The notes beneath the pieces are model-generated. The model saw only the letters and a list, made by a program, of their open reading frames with translations, had not been told where the DNA came from and made no database searches. A program made the translations under genes and the position numbers. Shown here piece after piece: positions 8,342 to 17,300 of a stretch of 55,263 bases of DNA; position 1 is the stretch's first letter; each line of letters starts with the position of its first letter. This DNA comes from Oscillospiraceae bacterium (GTDB lineage Bacteria > Bacillota > Clostridia > Oscillospirales > Oscillospiraceae): positions 1 to 55,263 of the forward strand of contig WQTE01000002.1 of assembly GCA_009786445.1 (NCBI GenBank). Reading direction: 5' to 3'.

Positions 8342-9037
8342 CTAAGAAACCAAAGAAGTAAAAAACAGGCTTACATTTATGAAAAAAGAATGCGCAGGTG
8401 TAGTTACAATATTGCCTATGAGGTTTATTCCCGTGAACATTCCCACCATCATCCCCGCTAAAAGTGCTATCATACCAAACCGCTCATACTTCATAAGCTT
8501 ATAATACAGCCTATCAGGTAAAAAAGATAACAAAATTTTGCTGCCGTCAAGCGGAGGTATGGGCAACATATTGAAAATTGCGAGTGCAACATTTAAAACA
8601 GCCATACGGAAAATAATTAAAGCAACAATACTCGGTTCACCCGAAAAACCAAAGATTGTACCAACTCCGCCGTGTGGTTCAGGGATAAGCACAAAAACAA
8701 AGATAACTATAAAAGCAAGAATAATATTGGACACAGGACCGGCAAGAGCCGTCAGAGCCATACCCCATTTCGGGTACTTAAAATTTTGCATATTGACAGG
8801 TACAGGTTTCGCCCAACCGAATCCTATAACCAAAATCATGGCAAGACCGATAATATCTATGTGTTTAATAGGATTTAACGTAAGCCTACCTAACCGCTTT
8901 GCAGTATCATCACCTAAGCGATAAGCCGTGAACCCATGAGCAAGCTCGTGCACGGTGATACAGACAAGCGCAGGAATAGCCACGATGATGATATTAAGCA
9001 GCATATCCATGCTAAAAAAATCATTAAACCAATTCAA
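8342..9037 (-). CDS. Site-2 protease family (M50) membrane metalloprotease
   Basis: This 231-residue integral membrane protein carries the zinc-binding HELAH motif (H30, E31, H34) within the first hydrophobic segments, and the second active-site box NMLPIPPLDG, which supplies D164. At least five hydrophobic segments are visible. It belongs to the small site-2 protease group that often sits beside scpA in Firmicutes; its substrate is unknown, and no PDZ domain is present, which argues against RseP. Its start overlaps the end of engB by four bases, so the two are probably translationally coupled. Confidence 0.88.
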   Translation of the reverse strand: MNWFNDFFSMDMLLNIIIVAIPALVCITVHELAHGFTAYRLGDDTAKRLGRLTLNPIKHIDIIGLAMILVIGFGWAKPVPVNMQNFKYPKWGMALTALAGPVSNIILAFIVIFVFVLIPEPHGGVGTIFGFSGEPSIVALIIFRMAVLNVALAIFNMLPIPPLDGSKILLSFLPDRLYYKLMKYERFGMIALLAGMMVGMFTGINLIGNIVTTPAHSFFINVSLFFTSLVS

Positions 9038-9621
9038 AGTAATAAACTTCCCTTTATCTCCGATATTAACGCATCCCGATTAGTGCCTTTTTCTGCCGAA
9101 AACTCGATAATCTTAACATCATCCGGCAACTCCAGAGTTTCTCGGATAAGAGCCATGTTCGGGATTAATTCGCTTTTTTTAAGCTTATCTATCTTGTTTG
9201 CCACAACAGTGAGCGGACAGCCCGACTCCTTAAACCAATTAGCCATTGTGATATCATCATTTGTCGGCTTATGCCTTGAATCTACTATCATAACGCCACG
9301 AGTGATATAAAAAGGATTTCTGAAAAAAGAATCCATAAGCGCCGCCCAGCGAGCACGCTCTGACTTTGAAACCTTGGCATAACCATAGCCGGGCAAATCA
9401 ACAAAATAAACCTTCCTGTCAACCAAAAAATAATTTATGTGAATGGTTTTTCCCGGAGTCGCACTGACACGTGCAAATTGCTTGCGGCCCAAGAGCTTGT
9501 TTATAACCGAAGACTTTCCGACATTGGATTTCCCGGAAAAAACTATTTGCGGCAGCCCATCACGGGGTACAGCATCAACGTGAGCTGCTGATTTAATAAA
9601 CTCTACATTATGAAGATTCAT
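9034..9621 (-). CDS. engB: Ribosome biogenesis GTPase EngB/YsxC
   Basis: This 195-residue TrmE-Era-EngA-type GTPase is needed for large-subunit maturation. G1 is GKSNVGKSS (30-38), the G2 region TPGKT is near 55-59, G3 is DLPGYG (75-80), and G4 is NKIDK. Length and N-terminus, with VEFIKSAA before the P-loop, are normal for YsxC. The gene lies 12 bases after lon, the classic lon-engB pair of Gram-positive bacteria. Confidence 0.95.
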   Translation of the reverse strand: MNLHNVEFIKSAAHVDAVPRDGLPQIVFSGKSNVGKSSVINKLLGRKQFARVSATPGKTIHINYFLVDRKVYFVDLPGYGYAKVSKSERARWAALMDSFFRNPFYITRGVMIVDSRHKPTNDDITMANWFKESGCPLTVVANKIDKLKKSELIPNMALIRETLELPDDVKIIEFSAEKGTNRDALISEIKGSLLL

Positions 9622-9633
9622 AGTGTATATCCT

Positions 9634-12060
9634 TCAATGCTTTATCAGCGACTCTGAACTTAAGCTGCGGTCAGAATTCTTCAGCATATGCGGCGTGTTC
9701 TTTGCCCCTGCCTTCCTATCCACAGAAGAAAAATCAAGCACAACATCAAGCACATCATCTATATTATCCGTTGTAATAAAGTTCAGCTTGCTTCTGACGG
9801 TCTGGTCGATTTCATCGAGATCAGCTTCATTTTCTGCGGGAATTATAACAGTTTTTACCCCCGCACGAAGCGCAGCCATGGTTTTCTCTTTAAGCCCACC
9901 GATTTTAAGAATCCGCCCGCGGAGTGAAATCTCACCCGTCATTGCAACATCGCGGCGTGCTGGAGCCGAAGTGAGAGCAGAAATTACAGCCATGCACATA
10001 GTAATCCCCGCAGAAGGCCCATCCTTGGGGATAGCACCTTCAGGAAAATGGATGTGAATGTCATTTTTTGAATAAAAGTCCTCGGGAATACCCAGTTTAT
10101 CCGCCCTGCTGCGTATAAAGGAGACAGCAGCCTGAGCAGACTCTTTCATAACATCCCCGAGATTACCCGTCAGCTCAAGATTACCTTTTCCGGACAGTAC
10201 GTTCACCTCTACCTCAAGCACACAGCCGCCGGTCGTAGTCCACGCAAGCCCGTTTGCAATACCAATTTCAAAACCATGAGCCACAGATTCAGGTTTATAT
10301 TTGCGCACACCGAGAAATTCATCGAGCACCGACAAGGAGAGCTTAACCGATTTCGCTTCTCCCGCAGCGATTTTTGCAGCAGTTTTTCTGCAAACCGCAG
10401 CAACCTCTCGCTCTAAAATGCGAACACCTGATTCTTTTGTATACGATGAGATAATATCATAAATAGCATCATCCGTAAAATTAAGCTGTGATGCCTTCAA
10501 CCCATGCTTTTTCCTCTGTTTTGGGATAATATAGCGTTTTGCAATCTCAAGTTTCTCAACATCAGTATAACTCGTGAGCTCTATAACCTCCATCCTGTCA
10601 AGCAAAGGACGAGCAATCGAGTCTGTCGTATTGGCCGTAGTTACAAACATCACATTGGAAAGGTCATAAGGGATTTCCATGAAGTTATCACGGAAAGTAG
10701 TATTTTGTTCGGGGTCAAGAGCCTCCAGCAGAGCAGAAGCAGGGTCGCCTCTGTGGTCGCGCCCGAGCTTATCAATCTCATCGAGCAGCATAAGCGGATT
10801 TGAACTGCCTGCCTGCTTAAGAGCTGTGATTATTCTTCCGGGCATTGCCCCTATGTAAGTCTTCCTGTGACCTCTGATTTCCGACTCATCATGCACACCG
10901 CCGAGAGCTATTCTGCATAACTTTCTATTGAGAGCCTTTGCAACACTTATTGCAACAGAAGTCTTACCAACACCCGGCGGCCCGACAAGGCAGATTATCG
11001 CACCTTTTATCTTTGGAGAAAGCTGCCTCACAGCCAGAAACTCTATAATCCGATCCTTTACCTTATCAAGACCAAAATGGTCGTTATCCAGTATTTCACG
11101 TGCTTTGATAATATCAAGCCGCTCTTTTGTCGTCTTATTCCATGGAAGCTCAATGCAAACATCAAGATAATTTCGGATTACAGATGCTTCGGCGGAACCA
11201 AAAGACTGCTTTTCGAGTTTATCCACTTCCTTGAGAATCTTCTTTGAAACCTCTTCATCTAGTTTGAGTGCAAGTATTTTTTTTCGATACGTCTCAAACT
11301 CAGAGTGCTCATCGCCTCCGCTATCGCCCAGCTCAGACTGAATCACCCTAAGCTGCTCTCTGAGAATATGGTCACGGTGATTACTCTCCAATTTTTCTCT
11401 GAGCTTCGAGTCAATCTGCCGCTCTATCGTTAAAACCTCGATTTCACGCGCAAGTATGTCACAGACTATCTCAAGCCTTTTCACCGGGTCGATGGTATCG
11501 AGTATAAGCTGCTTCTTTTCGGGTTTCGTAAAAATATTCTGAATGATGAAGTCAGAAAGCCTACCCGGGTCGGTAATCATAAAAATATGCAAAAGTGTCT
11601 CTCTTGAAACACTCTGAGAAAGCGCACAATAAGAATCAAATAAATTAGTCGCTTTTCGCATCAAAGCCTCAACTCTCGATGTACGCTTCGGCGAAGCAAC
11701 CTCAGGATACGGCAGTACCTCAGCAGTAAAATACTTTTTCTCCTCTTGCAAAGCAACAAGCTGTGCACGGCACTTACCTTCCACAAGCACCTTCATTCCT
11801 CCGCCCGGAATCTTTAAAACCTGTTTTATGTAGCAGATAGTACCAACTCTATGTAAATCACTCTGGCTGGGAGTGTCCTTTAGCATATCTTTTTGCGCAA
11901 GCAGGAAAATCCGCCTGTCTCCGGCAGAAGCAGCATCAAGAGCTCCGGTTGATATAACTCGTTCCACATCAAAGTTGAGAAGCATAGTAGGAAAAACCGA
12001 AAGACCCCGCAGTGCCAGAAGCGGTAAAAACTCAGTAATTTTATGTTCAAGTTCGTCCAT
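9634..12060 (-). CDS. lon: ATP-dependent protease Lon
   Basis: This 808-residue LonA protease degrades damaged and regulatory proteins in the cytoplasm. The order is an N-terminal substrate-binding domain with [15 protein letters not shown] at the start, a long coiled region, the AAA+ module with Walker [10 protein letters not shown] near residue 360 and Walker B LLDEIDKL, and the protease domain with the catalytic serine in [10 protein letters not shown] and the later lysine. The C-terminal 30 residues or so extend beyond the protease domain and are Lys/Ser-rich. A GAAAGGA ribosome binding site precedes ATG. It lies downstream of clpX, separated by repeat R2. Confidence 0.96.
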   Translation of the reverse strand: MDELEHKITEFLPLLALRGLSVFPTMLLNFDVERVISTGALDAASAGDRRIFLLAQKDMLKDTPSQSDLHRVGTICYIKQVLKIPGGGMKVLVEGKCRAQLVALQEEKKYFTAEVLPYPEVASPKRTSRVEALMRKATNLFDSYCALSQSVSRETLLHIFMITDPGRLSDFIIQNIFTKPEKKQLILDTIDPVKRLEIVCDILAREIEVLTIERQIDSKLREKLESNHRDHILREQLRVIQSELGDSGGDEHSEFETYRKKILALKLDEEVSKKILKEVDKLEKQSFGSAEASVIRNYLDVCIELPWNKTTKERLDIIKAREILDNDHFGLDKVKDRIIEFLAVRQLSPKIKGAIICLVGPPGVGKTSVAISVAKALNRKLCRIALGGVHDESEIRGHRKTYIGAMPGRIITALKQAGSSNPLMLLDEIDKLGRDHRGDPASALLEALDPEQNTTFRDNFMEIPYDLSNVMFVTTANTTDSIARPLLDRMEVIELTSYTDVEKLEIAKRYIIPKQRKKHGLKASQLNFTDDAIYDIISSYTKESGVRILEREVAAVCRKTAAKIAAGEAKSVKLSLSVLDEFLGVRKYKPESVAHGFEIGIANGLAWTTTGGCVLEVEVNVLSGKGNLELTGNLGDVMKESAQAAVSFIRSRADKLGIPEDFYSKNDIHIHFPEGAIPKDGPSAGITMCMAVISALTSAPARRDVAMTGEISLRGRILKIGGLKEKTMAALRAGVKTVIIPAENEADLDEIDQTVRSKLNFITTDNIDDVLDVVLDFSSVDRKAGAKNTPHMLKNSDRSLSSESLIKH

Positions 12061-12110
12061 TGTAAAAGCAATATCCTTTCGTCGATTACCCGCCCAAATA
12101 AGATGAGTCT

Positions 12111-12207
12111 AGCAGATGATGTGCAGTTTGCGGAGTCTTTTTTGCGAGAACAGTGGCGCAATGCTCTCTGGCTCGCAAAAAAGCGGAGCAAATTGCATAT
12201 TATCTGC
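12111..12207 (-). repeat. Palindromic dispersed repeat, copy R2
   Basis: A 97-base element between clpX and lon. Left end AGCAGATGATGTGCAGTTTG and right end AAATTGCATATTATCTGC form inverted ends, and an inner pair CTTTTTTGCGAG / CTCGCAAAAAAG extends the hairpin. It is the most symmetrical of the three copies in the window. Confidence 0.85.
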
Positions 12208-12242
12208 GGTGATGTGGGGAAGGATGATAAAGGCACATCACC
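12208..12242 (-). terminator. Hairpin immediately after clpX
   Basis: GGTGATGTG (12208-12216) and CACATCACC (12234-12242) form a perfect 9-bp stem that touches the clpX stop codon. It is followed on the minus strand by the long hairpin of repeat R2 with its T-rich arm. It may end or attenuate the clpX transcript; there is no immediate T run, so termination is uncertain. Confidence 0.5.
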
Positions 12243-13576
12243 TATCCGGCAGAATCAGCCACATACTCACCCGGAGCAAGTGTATCGGTGCTAGTGTGAG
12301 TCTGAGATTGAGGCTGCGGCTTAGAGCTCTTCGTGATAAGCGGCGGCTCATCATCTGTTAGACATTTCTCCGAGATAGACACCTTTTCTATTTGTTCATC
12401 TGACGGAATCTCAAACATAGTCTTCAGCATCAGTTTCTCCATTATGCTGCGCAAACCGCGTGCGCCAATCTCCATGTCTATAGCCTTATCCGCAATAGCG
12501 GAAAGCGCATCATCAGTAAACTCCAGCACGACATTATCCAAAGAAATCAAAGCCTTATACTGCTTAATAAGAGCATTCTTAGGCTCTTGCAGAATCCTAA
12601 TCATATCTTCCTTAGTCAAAGAGCGGAGCGGAGCAATAACAGGAAGTCTGCCTACAAGTTCAGGAATAAGACCAAACCTGAGAATATCATGCTGCTGAAC
12701 ATGCTGCAAAATCTCCCCGATATCTCTCTCCTTTTTGGACTTAACCTCACCACCAAAACCGATGCTCTTCTTATCCATCCTGTTTTCAATAATCTTGTCG
12801 ATACCCTCAAAAGCACCACCGCAAATAAACAAAATGTTTGACGTATCAAGAGAAATGAACTCCTGCTGCGGATGTTTGCGCCCACCCTGAGGAGGCACAT
12901 TAGCAACGGTACCCTCCAAGATTTTAAGCAAAGCCTGCTGCACACCCTCACCCGAAACATCGCGAGTAATAGACACATTCTCGCTCTTTCTTGCCACCTT
13001 GTCTATTTCATCAATGTAAATAATCCCACGCTCGGCTGCCTCAACATCAAAATCTGCGGCTTGAAGCAACCTTAAAAGAATATTCTCTACATCATCACCT
13101 ACGTAACCAGCCTCTGTAAGCGTCGTGGCATCGGCGATAGCAAACGGAACCTTAAGAATCCTTGCAAGTGTCTGAGCAAAAAGCGTTTTACCGCTACCCG
13201 TGGAACCTATAATGAGTATGTTGCTCTTTTGGATCTCCGTATCATTAGTTGACTGATAAAGTAGGCGCTTATAGTGATTATAGACCGCAACCGACAGCGC
13301 AATCTTTGCATCTTCCTGACCGATAACGTAATCATCAAGCGTATCTTTAATTTCAATGGGTTTTGGAATTTTACCATACTCATCAGCGAGATAATAACCT
13401 TCAGAATTCATGACCCTCATCGGAGAAAACTCATAGCCTAACAGAGTAGAGCAAACCGAAACACACTCATTGCAAATATACGAAGCACCCTGCCCCGCTA
13501 TTATTCTGTCGACTTGGTCTTGCCTCTTCCCGCAAAAACTACATCTAACGCCCTTCTTATCATCAAATCGTGACAT
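12242..13576 (-). CDS. clpX: ClpX unfoldase, ATPase subunit of ClpXP
   Basis: ClpX recognises, unfolds and feeds substrates to ClpP. The N-terminal zinc-binding domain has C12, C15, C35 and C38 (CSFCGKRQ and ICNECVSVC). The AAA+ module shows Walker A GSTGSGKT, the GYVGDDVE pore loop and IDEIDK Walker B. The ClpP-docking IGF loop is present as SIGFGGEV. At 444 residues it carries a C-terminal tail of about 25 residues rich in Gln, Ser and Thr that many homologues lack. It follows clpP, with a short remnant of the palindromic repeat family between them. Confidence 0.96.
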   Translation of the reverse strand: MSRFDDKKGVRCSFCGKRQDQVDRIIAGQGASYICNECVSVCSTLLGYEFSPMRVMNSEGYYLADEYGKIPKPIEIKDTLDDYVIGQEDAKIALSVAVYNHYKRLLYQSTNDTEIQKSNILIIGSTGSGKTLFAQTLARILKVPFAIADATTLTEAGYVGDDVENILLRLLQAADFDVEAAERGIIYIDEIDKVARKSENVSITRDVSGEGVQQALLKILEGTVANVPPQGGRKHPQQEFISLDTSNILFICGGAFEGIDKIIENRMDKKSIGFGGEVKSKKERDIGEILQHVQQHDILRFGLIPELVGRLPVIAPLRSLTKEDMIRILQEPKNALIKQYKALISLDNVVLEFTDDALSAIADKAIDMEIGARGLRSIMEKLMLKTMFEIPSDEQIEKVSISEKCLTDDEPPLITKSSKPQPQSQTHTSTDTLAPGEYVADSAG

Positions 13577-13620
13577 ATTCTACTCTTCTCCTCCAGCGTT
13601 TTGTGTAATAAATTTATAGT

Positions 13621-13642
13621 CCGCAAATTGCATATTATCTGC
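13621..13642 (-). repeat. Remnant of the palindromic repeat family
   Basis: The 22 bases between clpX and clpP, starting CCGCAAATTGCATATT, match the outer end of repeats R1 and R2 (19 bases identical through TTATCTGC). The rest of the element is absent, so this is a solo end or a deletion product. Confidence 0.65.
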
Positions 13643-13645
13643 ACT

Positions 13646-14227
13646 CTAGCGATTGTAAATCACTTTGTCAATAAGCCCAAACTCTTTTGCCTCTTCTGCA
13701 CTCATGTAGTTATCGCGTTCGGAAGCATCGCGAACCTCCTCAAAAGACTTTCCGGTATTTTGAGCAAGAATCTTATTTAAGTTCTCCTTAGTCCGAAGAA
13801 TTTTTTCGGCATGAATTTGAATATCTGTCGCCTGTCCCCTGAAACCGCCCGACGGCTGATGAATCATAATCTCCGCATTCGGGAGGGCTACGCGCTTACC
13901 CTTTGCTCCGGAAGAAAGCAAAAATGCACCCATACTGGCTGCAAGACCGATACAAATCGTAGAAACATCAGACTTGATATATTGCATAGTATCAAAAATA
14001 GCCATACCCGATGAAACTGAACCACCGGGACTGTTGATATAAAATTGAATCTCCTTATCGGGATCCTGTGCTTCAAGGTAAAGAAACTGCGCAACAATTA
14101 GGCTTGCAGTCGTATCGTTTACCTCTTCACTCAACATAACTATCCGGTCATTTAGCAGCCGCGAAAAAATATCATATGAACGCTCACCGCGCGAAGTCTG
14201 CTCAACCACATATGGAACTAAACTCAT
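13646..14227 (-). CDS. clpP: ClpP protease subunit
   Basis: ClpP is the tetradecameric serine protease chamber used by ClpX. The catalytic serine is S98 in [11 protein letters not shown] and the histidine H123 in MIHQPSGG; the aspartate lies in the conserved C-terminal region. At 193 residues it is full length, with [20 protein letters not shown] as the typical N-terminus. A GAGGAGGAAA ribosome binding site precedes the start. It stands between tig and clpX, the usual order tig-clpP-clpX-lon. Confidence 0.97.
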   Translation of the reverse strand: MSLVPYVVEQTSRGERSYDIFSRLLNDRIVMLSEEVNDTTASLIVAQFLYLEAQDPDKEIQFYINSPGGSVSSGMAIFDTMQYIKSDVSTICIGLAASMGAFLLSSGAKGKRVALPNAEIMIHQPSGGFRGQATDIQIHAEKILRTKENLNKILAQNTGKSFEEVRDASERDNYMSAEEAKEFGLIDKVIYNR

Positions 14228-14299
14228 CGTATTTCCTCCTCGTTTTGTAATTACTAATTAATCGTTAACTATTCACCTTGTCCCCTATGACAGATTTGA

Positions 14300-15688
14300 C
14301 TATTGCTTCTCAGTCTTTTGCTTTTTTGTAGCGGAAGCAGCTTTCTTAGCCGCAGGCTTTTTTGCAGCCGGCTTCTTCTCTTTCGTGTCGCTTACCGACT
14401 CTTCCTCAAATTTCGTAACAACCGCAGAATCTTTTACAACCTGCGCCGCCCGTTTCAATTTGAGATCACGCACCATATCCTCGCGAGCCACCGACTCCTT
14501 AAGTTCCTCAAGCTCTACCTTAAAACGTTCTGAAGCCTCCTGATATTCCTTATCAAGCTCATCATCGCTGATTTCAATGTTTTCAAGCTCAGAAATCTTG
14601 TTAAGAGCCAAAGTCACCCTGACCTGCTTCTCGGCACTCTCGCGCATTCTCTCACTAAACTGGTCAGGAGTAACGCCCAGCATCTGCATATAACTCTCCG
14701 GAGTCATGCCATAAGCGGAAATTTGGCGTGTAAGGTTATCCATGGCACTATTTTGTTGCTGGGCGACCATCGCATCGGGAACCTCAGCCTCCAAAAGATC
14801 GACTAACTTATCCATCAAAAGCCCTTCAAAAGTCTCATCTACTTCTTTTTCTTTAGACATTAAGATATTCTCTTTGATACTCGCACGATACTCATCAAGC
14901 GTATCAAATTCGGAAATATCCTTGGCAAACTCATCATCAAGCTCAGGTAACATTTTTTCTTTTATTTCATTTACTTTGACTTTAAAAACAACAGCTTTTC
15001 CGGCTAAATCTTCTTTATAATTTTCGGGGAACACTAAATCTAAATCACGCTCTTCACCAACCGTCATGCCGACAATCTTATCCTCAAAACCCGGTATGAA
15101 CTGACCACTACCCAGCTCCAGATTATAGTTTTCTCCTTTACCGCCTTCAAAAGGCACGCCATCTAAGAAACCTTCAAAATCGATAACAGTAGTGTCACCA
15201 TTTGCAGCCGGACGCTCAACTGTCTCTATACGTGCATTACGGGTACGCATTGCTTCAATTTCTTTCTCAACTTCCTCGTCGGAAACGGAAGTTTCGGGCT
15301 TGGGTGCGCTAAGACCCTTATAATCTCCAATCTTCACCTCGGGGTAAAGTGCCGCTATCAATGTAATCTTAGCACCTGCGCTCGGAGCTGTTACATCAAC
15401 ATCCGAAATTTTGGGATATCCTACCGTATCAAGTTCTGTTTCTTCCATGACAAAACGGACGACCTGTGGTAGAATTTCGTCCAAAGCATCGCTGAGGAAA
15501 ATTTCCACTCCATACATTCTCTCGATTATCTTACGCGGAGCCTTTCCTTTACGAAAACCGGGAACAGCTATGCGCCCTCTGTTTTTCAAATACGCCTTGT
15601 TTACAGAAGTTTCCAGCTCATCTGGAGCCACTTCAACAATAAGCTCAATTTCGTTATTCTCTTTCTTCTCGCTTTTTAGTAAATTCAA
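14300..15688 (-). CDS. tig: Trigger factor
   Basis: Trigger factor is the ribosome-bound chaperone and peptidyl-prolyl isomerase that receives nascent chains. The ribosome-docking signature is seen as VPGFRKGKAPRKIIE, then a PPIase domain (GDTTVIDFEGFLDG) and the long helical C-domain. The best start is TTG at 15688, nine bases after a perfect AAGGAGG; the upstream in-frame ATG at 15739 lies inside the preceding gene and has no ribosome binding site. The product has 462 residues. It ends in a Lys/Ala/Pro tail with two PAAKK units, which is unusual for the family and could add RNA or ribosome affinity. Confidence 0.95.
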   Translation of the reverse strand: MNLLKSEKKENNEIELIVEVAPDELETSVNKAYLKNRGRIAVPGFRKGKAPRKIIERMYGVEIFLSDALDEILPQVVRFVMEETELDTVGYPKISDVDVTAPSAGAKITLIAALYPEVKIGDYKGLSAPKPETSVSDEEVEKEIEAMRTRNARIETVERPAANGDTTVIDFEGFLDGVPFEGGKGENYNLELGSGQFIPGFEDKIVGMTVGEERDLDLVFPENYKEDLAGKAVVFKVKVNEIKEKMLPELDDEFAKDISEFDTLDEYRASIKENILMSKEKEVDETFEGLLMDKLVDLLEAEVPDAMVAQQQNSAMDNLTRQISAYGMTPESYMQMLGVTPDQFSERMRESAEKQVRVTLALNKISELENIEISDDELDKEYQEASERFKVELEELKESVAREDMVRDLKLKRAAQVVKDSAVVTKFEEESVSDTKEKKPAAKKPAAKKAASATKKQKTEKQ

Positions 15689-15722
15689 ACCTGATATCCT
15701 CCTTAAAATGTTGGGAAATATG

Positions 15723-16247
15723 CTAGAGATCAACGTCAATAACCGGTGGCGGTCCCGTTGGTGGTGCGGCTTGCGGTGCCTCAGCCGCAGAGCGCGCCGC
15801 TTGCTTGAATCTTTGCCTTGAACGCCTTATTTCATCAAGTGCCGTGGAGAGTGCTTCTTCGGTGCGGTGCATGGCATCATCGACATACTCATTTGCTGCG
15901 CGGCGGAGCTCTGTTGATGACGATTCGGCATATGCGAGCATTTCGTTACTCTTTACCCTTGAAGCCTTGATAATCTCCTGCTCATCAATGAGACGTCTCG
16001 CCTCATCCTCCGCCGTTCTTTTTATGGCTTCCGCCTCACGTTTTGCGTTGTTTATAAAATCAGCCCGAGCATCAAGCAATCTCTTAGCCTCAGCTATTTC
16101 GGTAGGAAACTGACCTCTGATTTCATCTAGGATATCTAAAGCCTTATCCCTGTCAATAACACACTTTTCCGCCCCAAGCGGAACTCCCCATGCCTCGGTA
16201 ATCATACCATGGAGCATATTAAGCATTTCCGGAATCCTGCTGCTCAT
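15723..16247 (-). CDS. Coiled-coil protein linked to coaD
   Basis: I do not assign a function. The 174-residue product is almost entirely helical, with a central Ala/Glu/Arg-rich coiled coil (about 45-150) resembling the stator b-subunit or DivIVA-like helices that cause automatic annotation as ATPase subunit. The C-terminus is Pro-rich and ends in DVDL. Proteins of this type are often found directly after coaD in Clostridia. Its start overlaps the end of coaD by four bases. It has no membrane segment, so it is not an F0 b-subunit. Confidence 0.75.
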   Translation of the reverse strand: MSSRIPEMLNMLHGMITEAWGVPLGAEKCVIDRDKALDILDEIRGQFPTEIAEAKRLLDARADFINNAKREAEAIKRTAEDEARRLIDEQEIIKASRVKSNEMLAYAESSSTELRRAANEYVDDAMHRTEEALSTALDEIRRSRQRFKQAARSAAEAPQAAPPTGPPPVIDVDL

Positions 16248-16741
16248 TTAAACATCATCCCCTCGCTTTCTACTTTTCTCACAACATCATCTATTATCTC
16301 GTGCGGTACAAAGGTTTCTAAGTCCGCTCCGTATCTGGTCATTTCTTTTACCGCCGATGAACTAATGTATGTATACTTCTCACTGGAAGGCATAAACAGA
16401 GTCTCGATTCCCGGCTTCAGTTTCCTGTTAATAAGAGCGATTTGAAACTCCCTGTCAAAGTCTGAAACAGCTCTGAGCCCTTTGATTATGACCTTTGCTT
16501 CTCTCTCTTCCATATACTCAACAAGAAGCTTATCGGAAGACTCCGCTGTGACATTGGGGAAGCGTTTTGTAACACGCCTGATAAAATCTTCTCTCTCTTC
16601 ACGGGTGAAGAGCGGTTTCTTGTCTGAATTCACCATGACACAGACGTAAAGCTGATCAAAAACCGCTGCCGAACGCCTTATAATATTCAGATGCCCAAGC
16701 GTTATAGGGTCAAAACTCCCGGGGTAAACAGCAATACTCAC
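16244..16741 (-). CDS. coaD: Phosphopantetheine adenylyltransferase
   Basis: CoaD transfers AMP to 4'-phosphopantetheine in the penultimate step of coenzyme A synthesis. The nucleotidyltransferase motif is YPGSFDPITLGHLNII with the HIGH-like T14-x-G-H17. The second motif, YTYISSSAVKEM, and RAVSDFDREFQIALINRKL are also typical. Its 165 residues are normal. It starts 16 bases after rsmD, the standard rsmD-coaD pair of Firmicutes. Confidence 0.96.
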   Translation of the reverse strand: MSIAVYPGSFDPITLGHLNIIRRSAAVFDQLYVCVMVNSDKKPLFTREEREDFIRRVTKRFPNVTAESSDKLLVEYMEEREAKVIIKGLRAVSDFDREFQIALINRKLKPGIETLFMPSSEKYTYISSSAVKEMTRYGADLETFVPHEIIDDVVRKVESEGMMFK

Positions 16742-16757
16742 TAAAACATACCTAAAT

Positions 16758-17300
16758 TCATGGGTTTTTTCTAAAACAGTGGACTTTTGTAATCCCGTAT
16801 TTGTACTGTTTTCTCAGCGCATACGGTTCCGGCAACTCGGGTATTTCGCAATTATCCGCAGTTTCGCACATCATTATACCATTTTTAGTGAGTTTGTCAA
16901 ACTCTGAAATTATTAACAAAGCATCTTTTGCCAGATTTGAGTCGTAAGGCGGGTCAATAAAAATAATATCAAAATTCTCCTCATATTCCAGATATTTCAA
17001 AGCATCCGCATTATAAACCATCGAAACGTCCGAAAATCCGCATATTTTTAAGTTTTCCTTCACAAGCTTCACAGCCTCATTACTGCTATCCACAAACACG
17101 GCACTCTTTGCACCACGGGAAAGAGCCTCAATGCCAAGCTGACCCGTGCCCGCAAAAAGGTCAAGCACCCTTGCACCCGGAAGCTCAAATTGAATTATAT
17201 TAAACATTGACTCCTTAACCATATCCTTAGAAGGACGAATCGCTTCCCCTTTGGGCTCTTTTAATTTTCTCCCTCGCACAGTGCCGCTGATAACTCTCAT
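16758..17300 (-). CDS. rsmD: 16S rRNA (guanine-966-N2)-methyltransferase
   Basis: RsmD methylates G966 of 16S rRNA using S-adenosylmethionine. The N-terminal MRVISGTVRGRKLKEP and RPSKDMVKESMFNII are diagnostic; the SAM-binding loop is VLDLFAGTGQLGIEALSRGA and the catalytic motif is FIDPPY. The 180-residue length is normal. Its start overlaps the end of the uvrC-like gene by four bases. Confidence 0.95.
   Translation of the reverse strand: MRVISGTVRGRKLKEPKGEAIRPSKDMVKESMFNIIQFELPGARVLDLFAGTGQLGIEALSRGAKSAVFVDSSNEAVKLVKENLKICGFSDVSMVYNADALKYLEYEENFDIIFIDPPYDSNLAKDALLIISEFDKLTKNGIMMCETADNCEIPELPEPYALRKQYKYGITKVHCFRKNP

Noticed and set aside
12116..12361. Plus-strand frames crossing repeat R2 and the clpX 3' end
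   Set aside because: They are composed of the palindromic repeat and antisense of clpX; no ribosome binding site or family match is visible.
15689..15739. Longer trigger factor start at the in-frame ATG 15739
   Set aside because: It lies inside the preceding gene without a ribosome binding site, while TTG 15688 has a perfect AAGGAGG at nine bases.
16841..16880. TTTCGCAATTATCCGCAG-like stretch resembling the palindromic repeat family
   Set aside because: It lies within conserved rsmD codons and has no matching partner arm, so the resemblance is probably chance.
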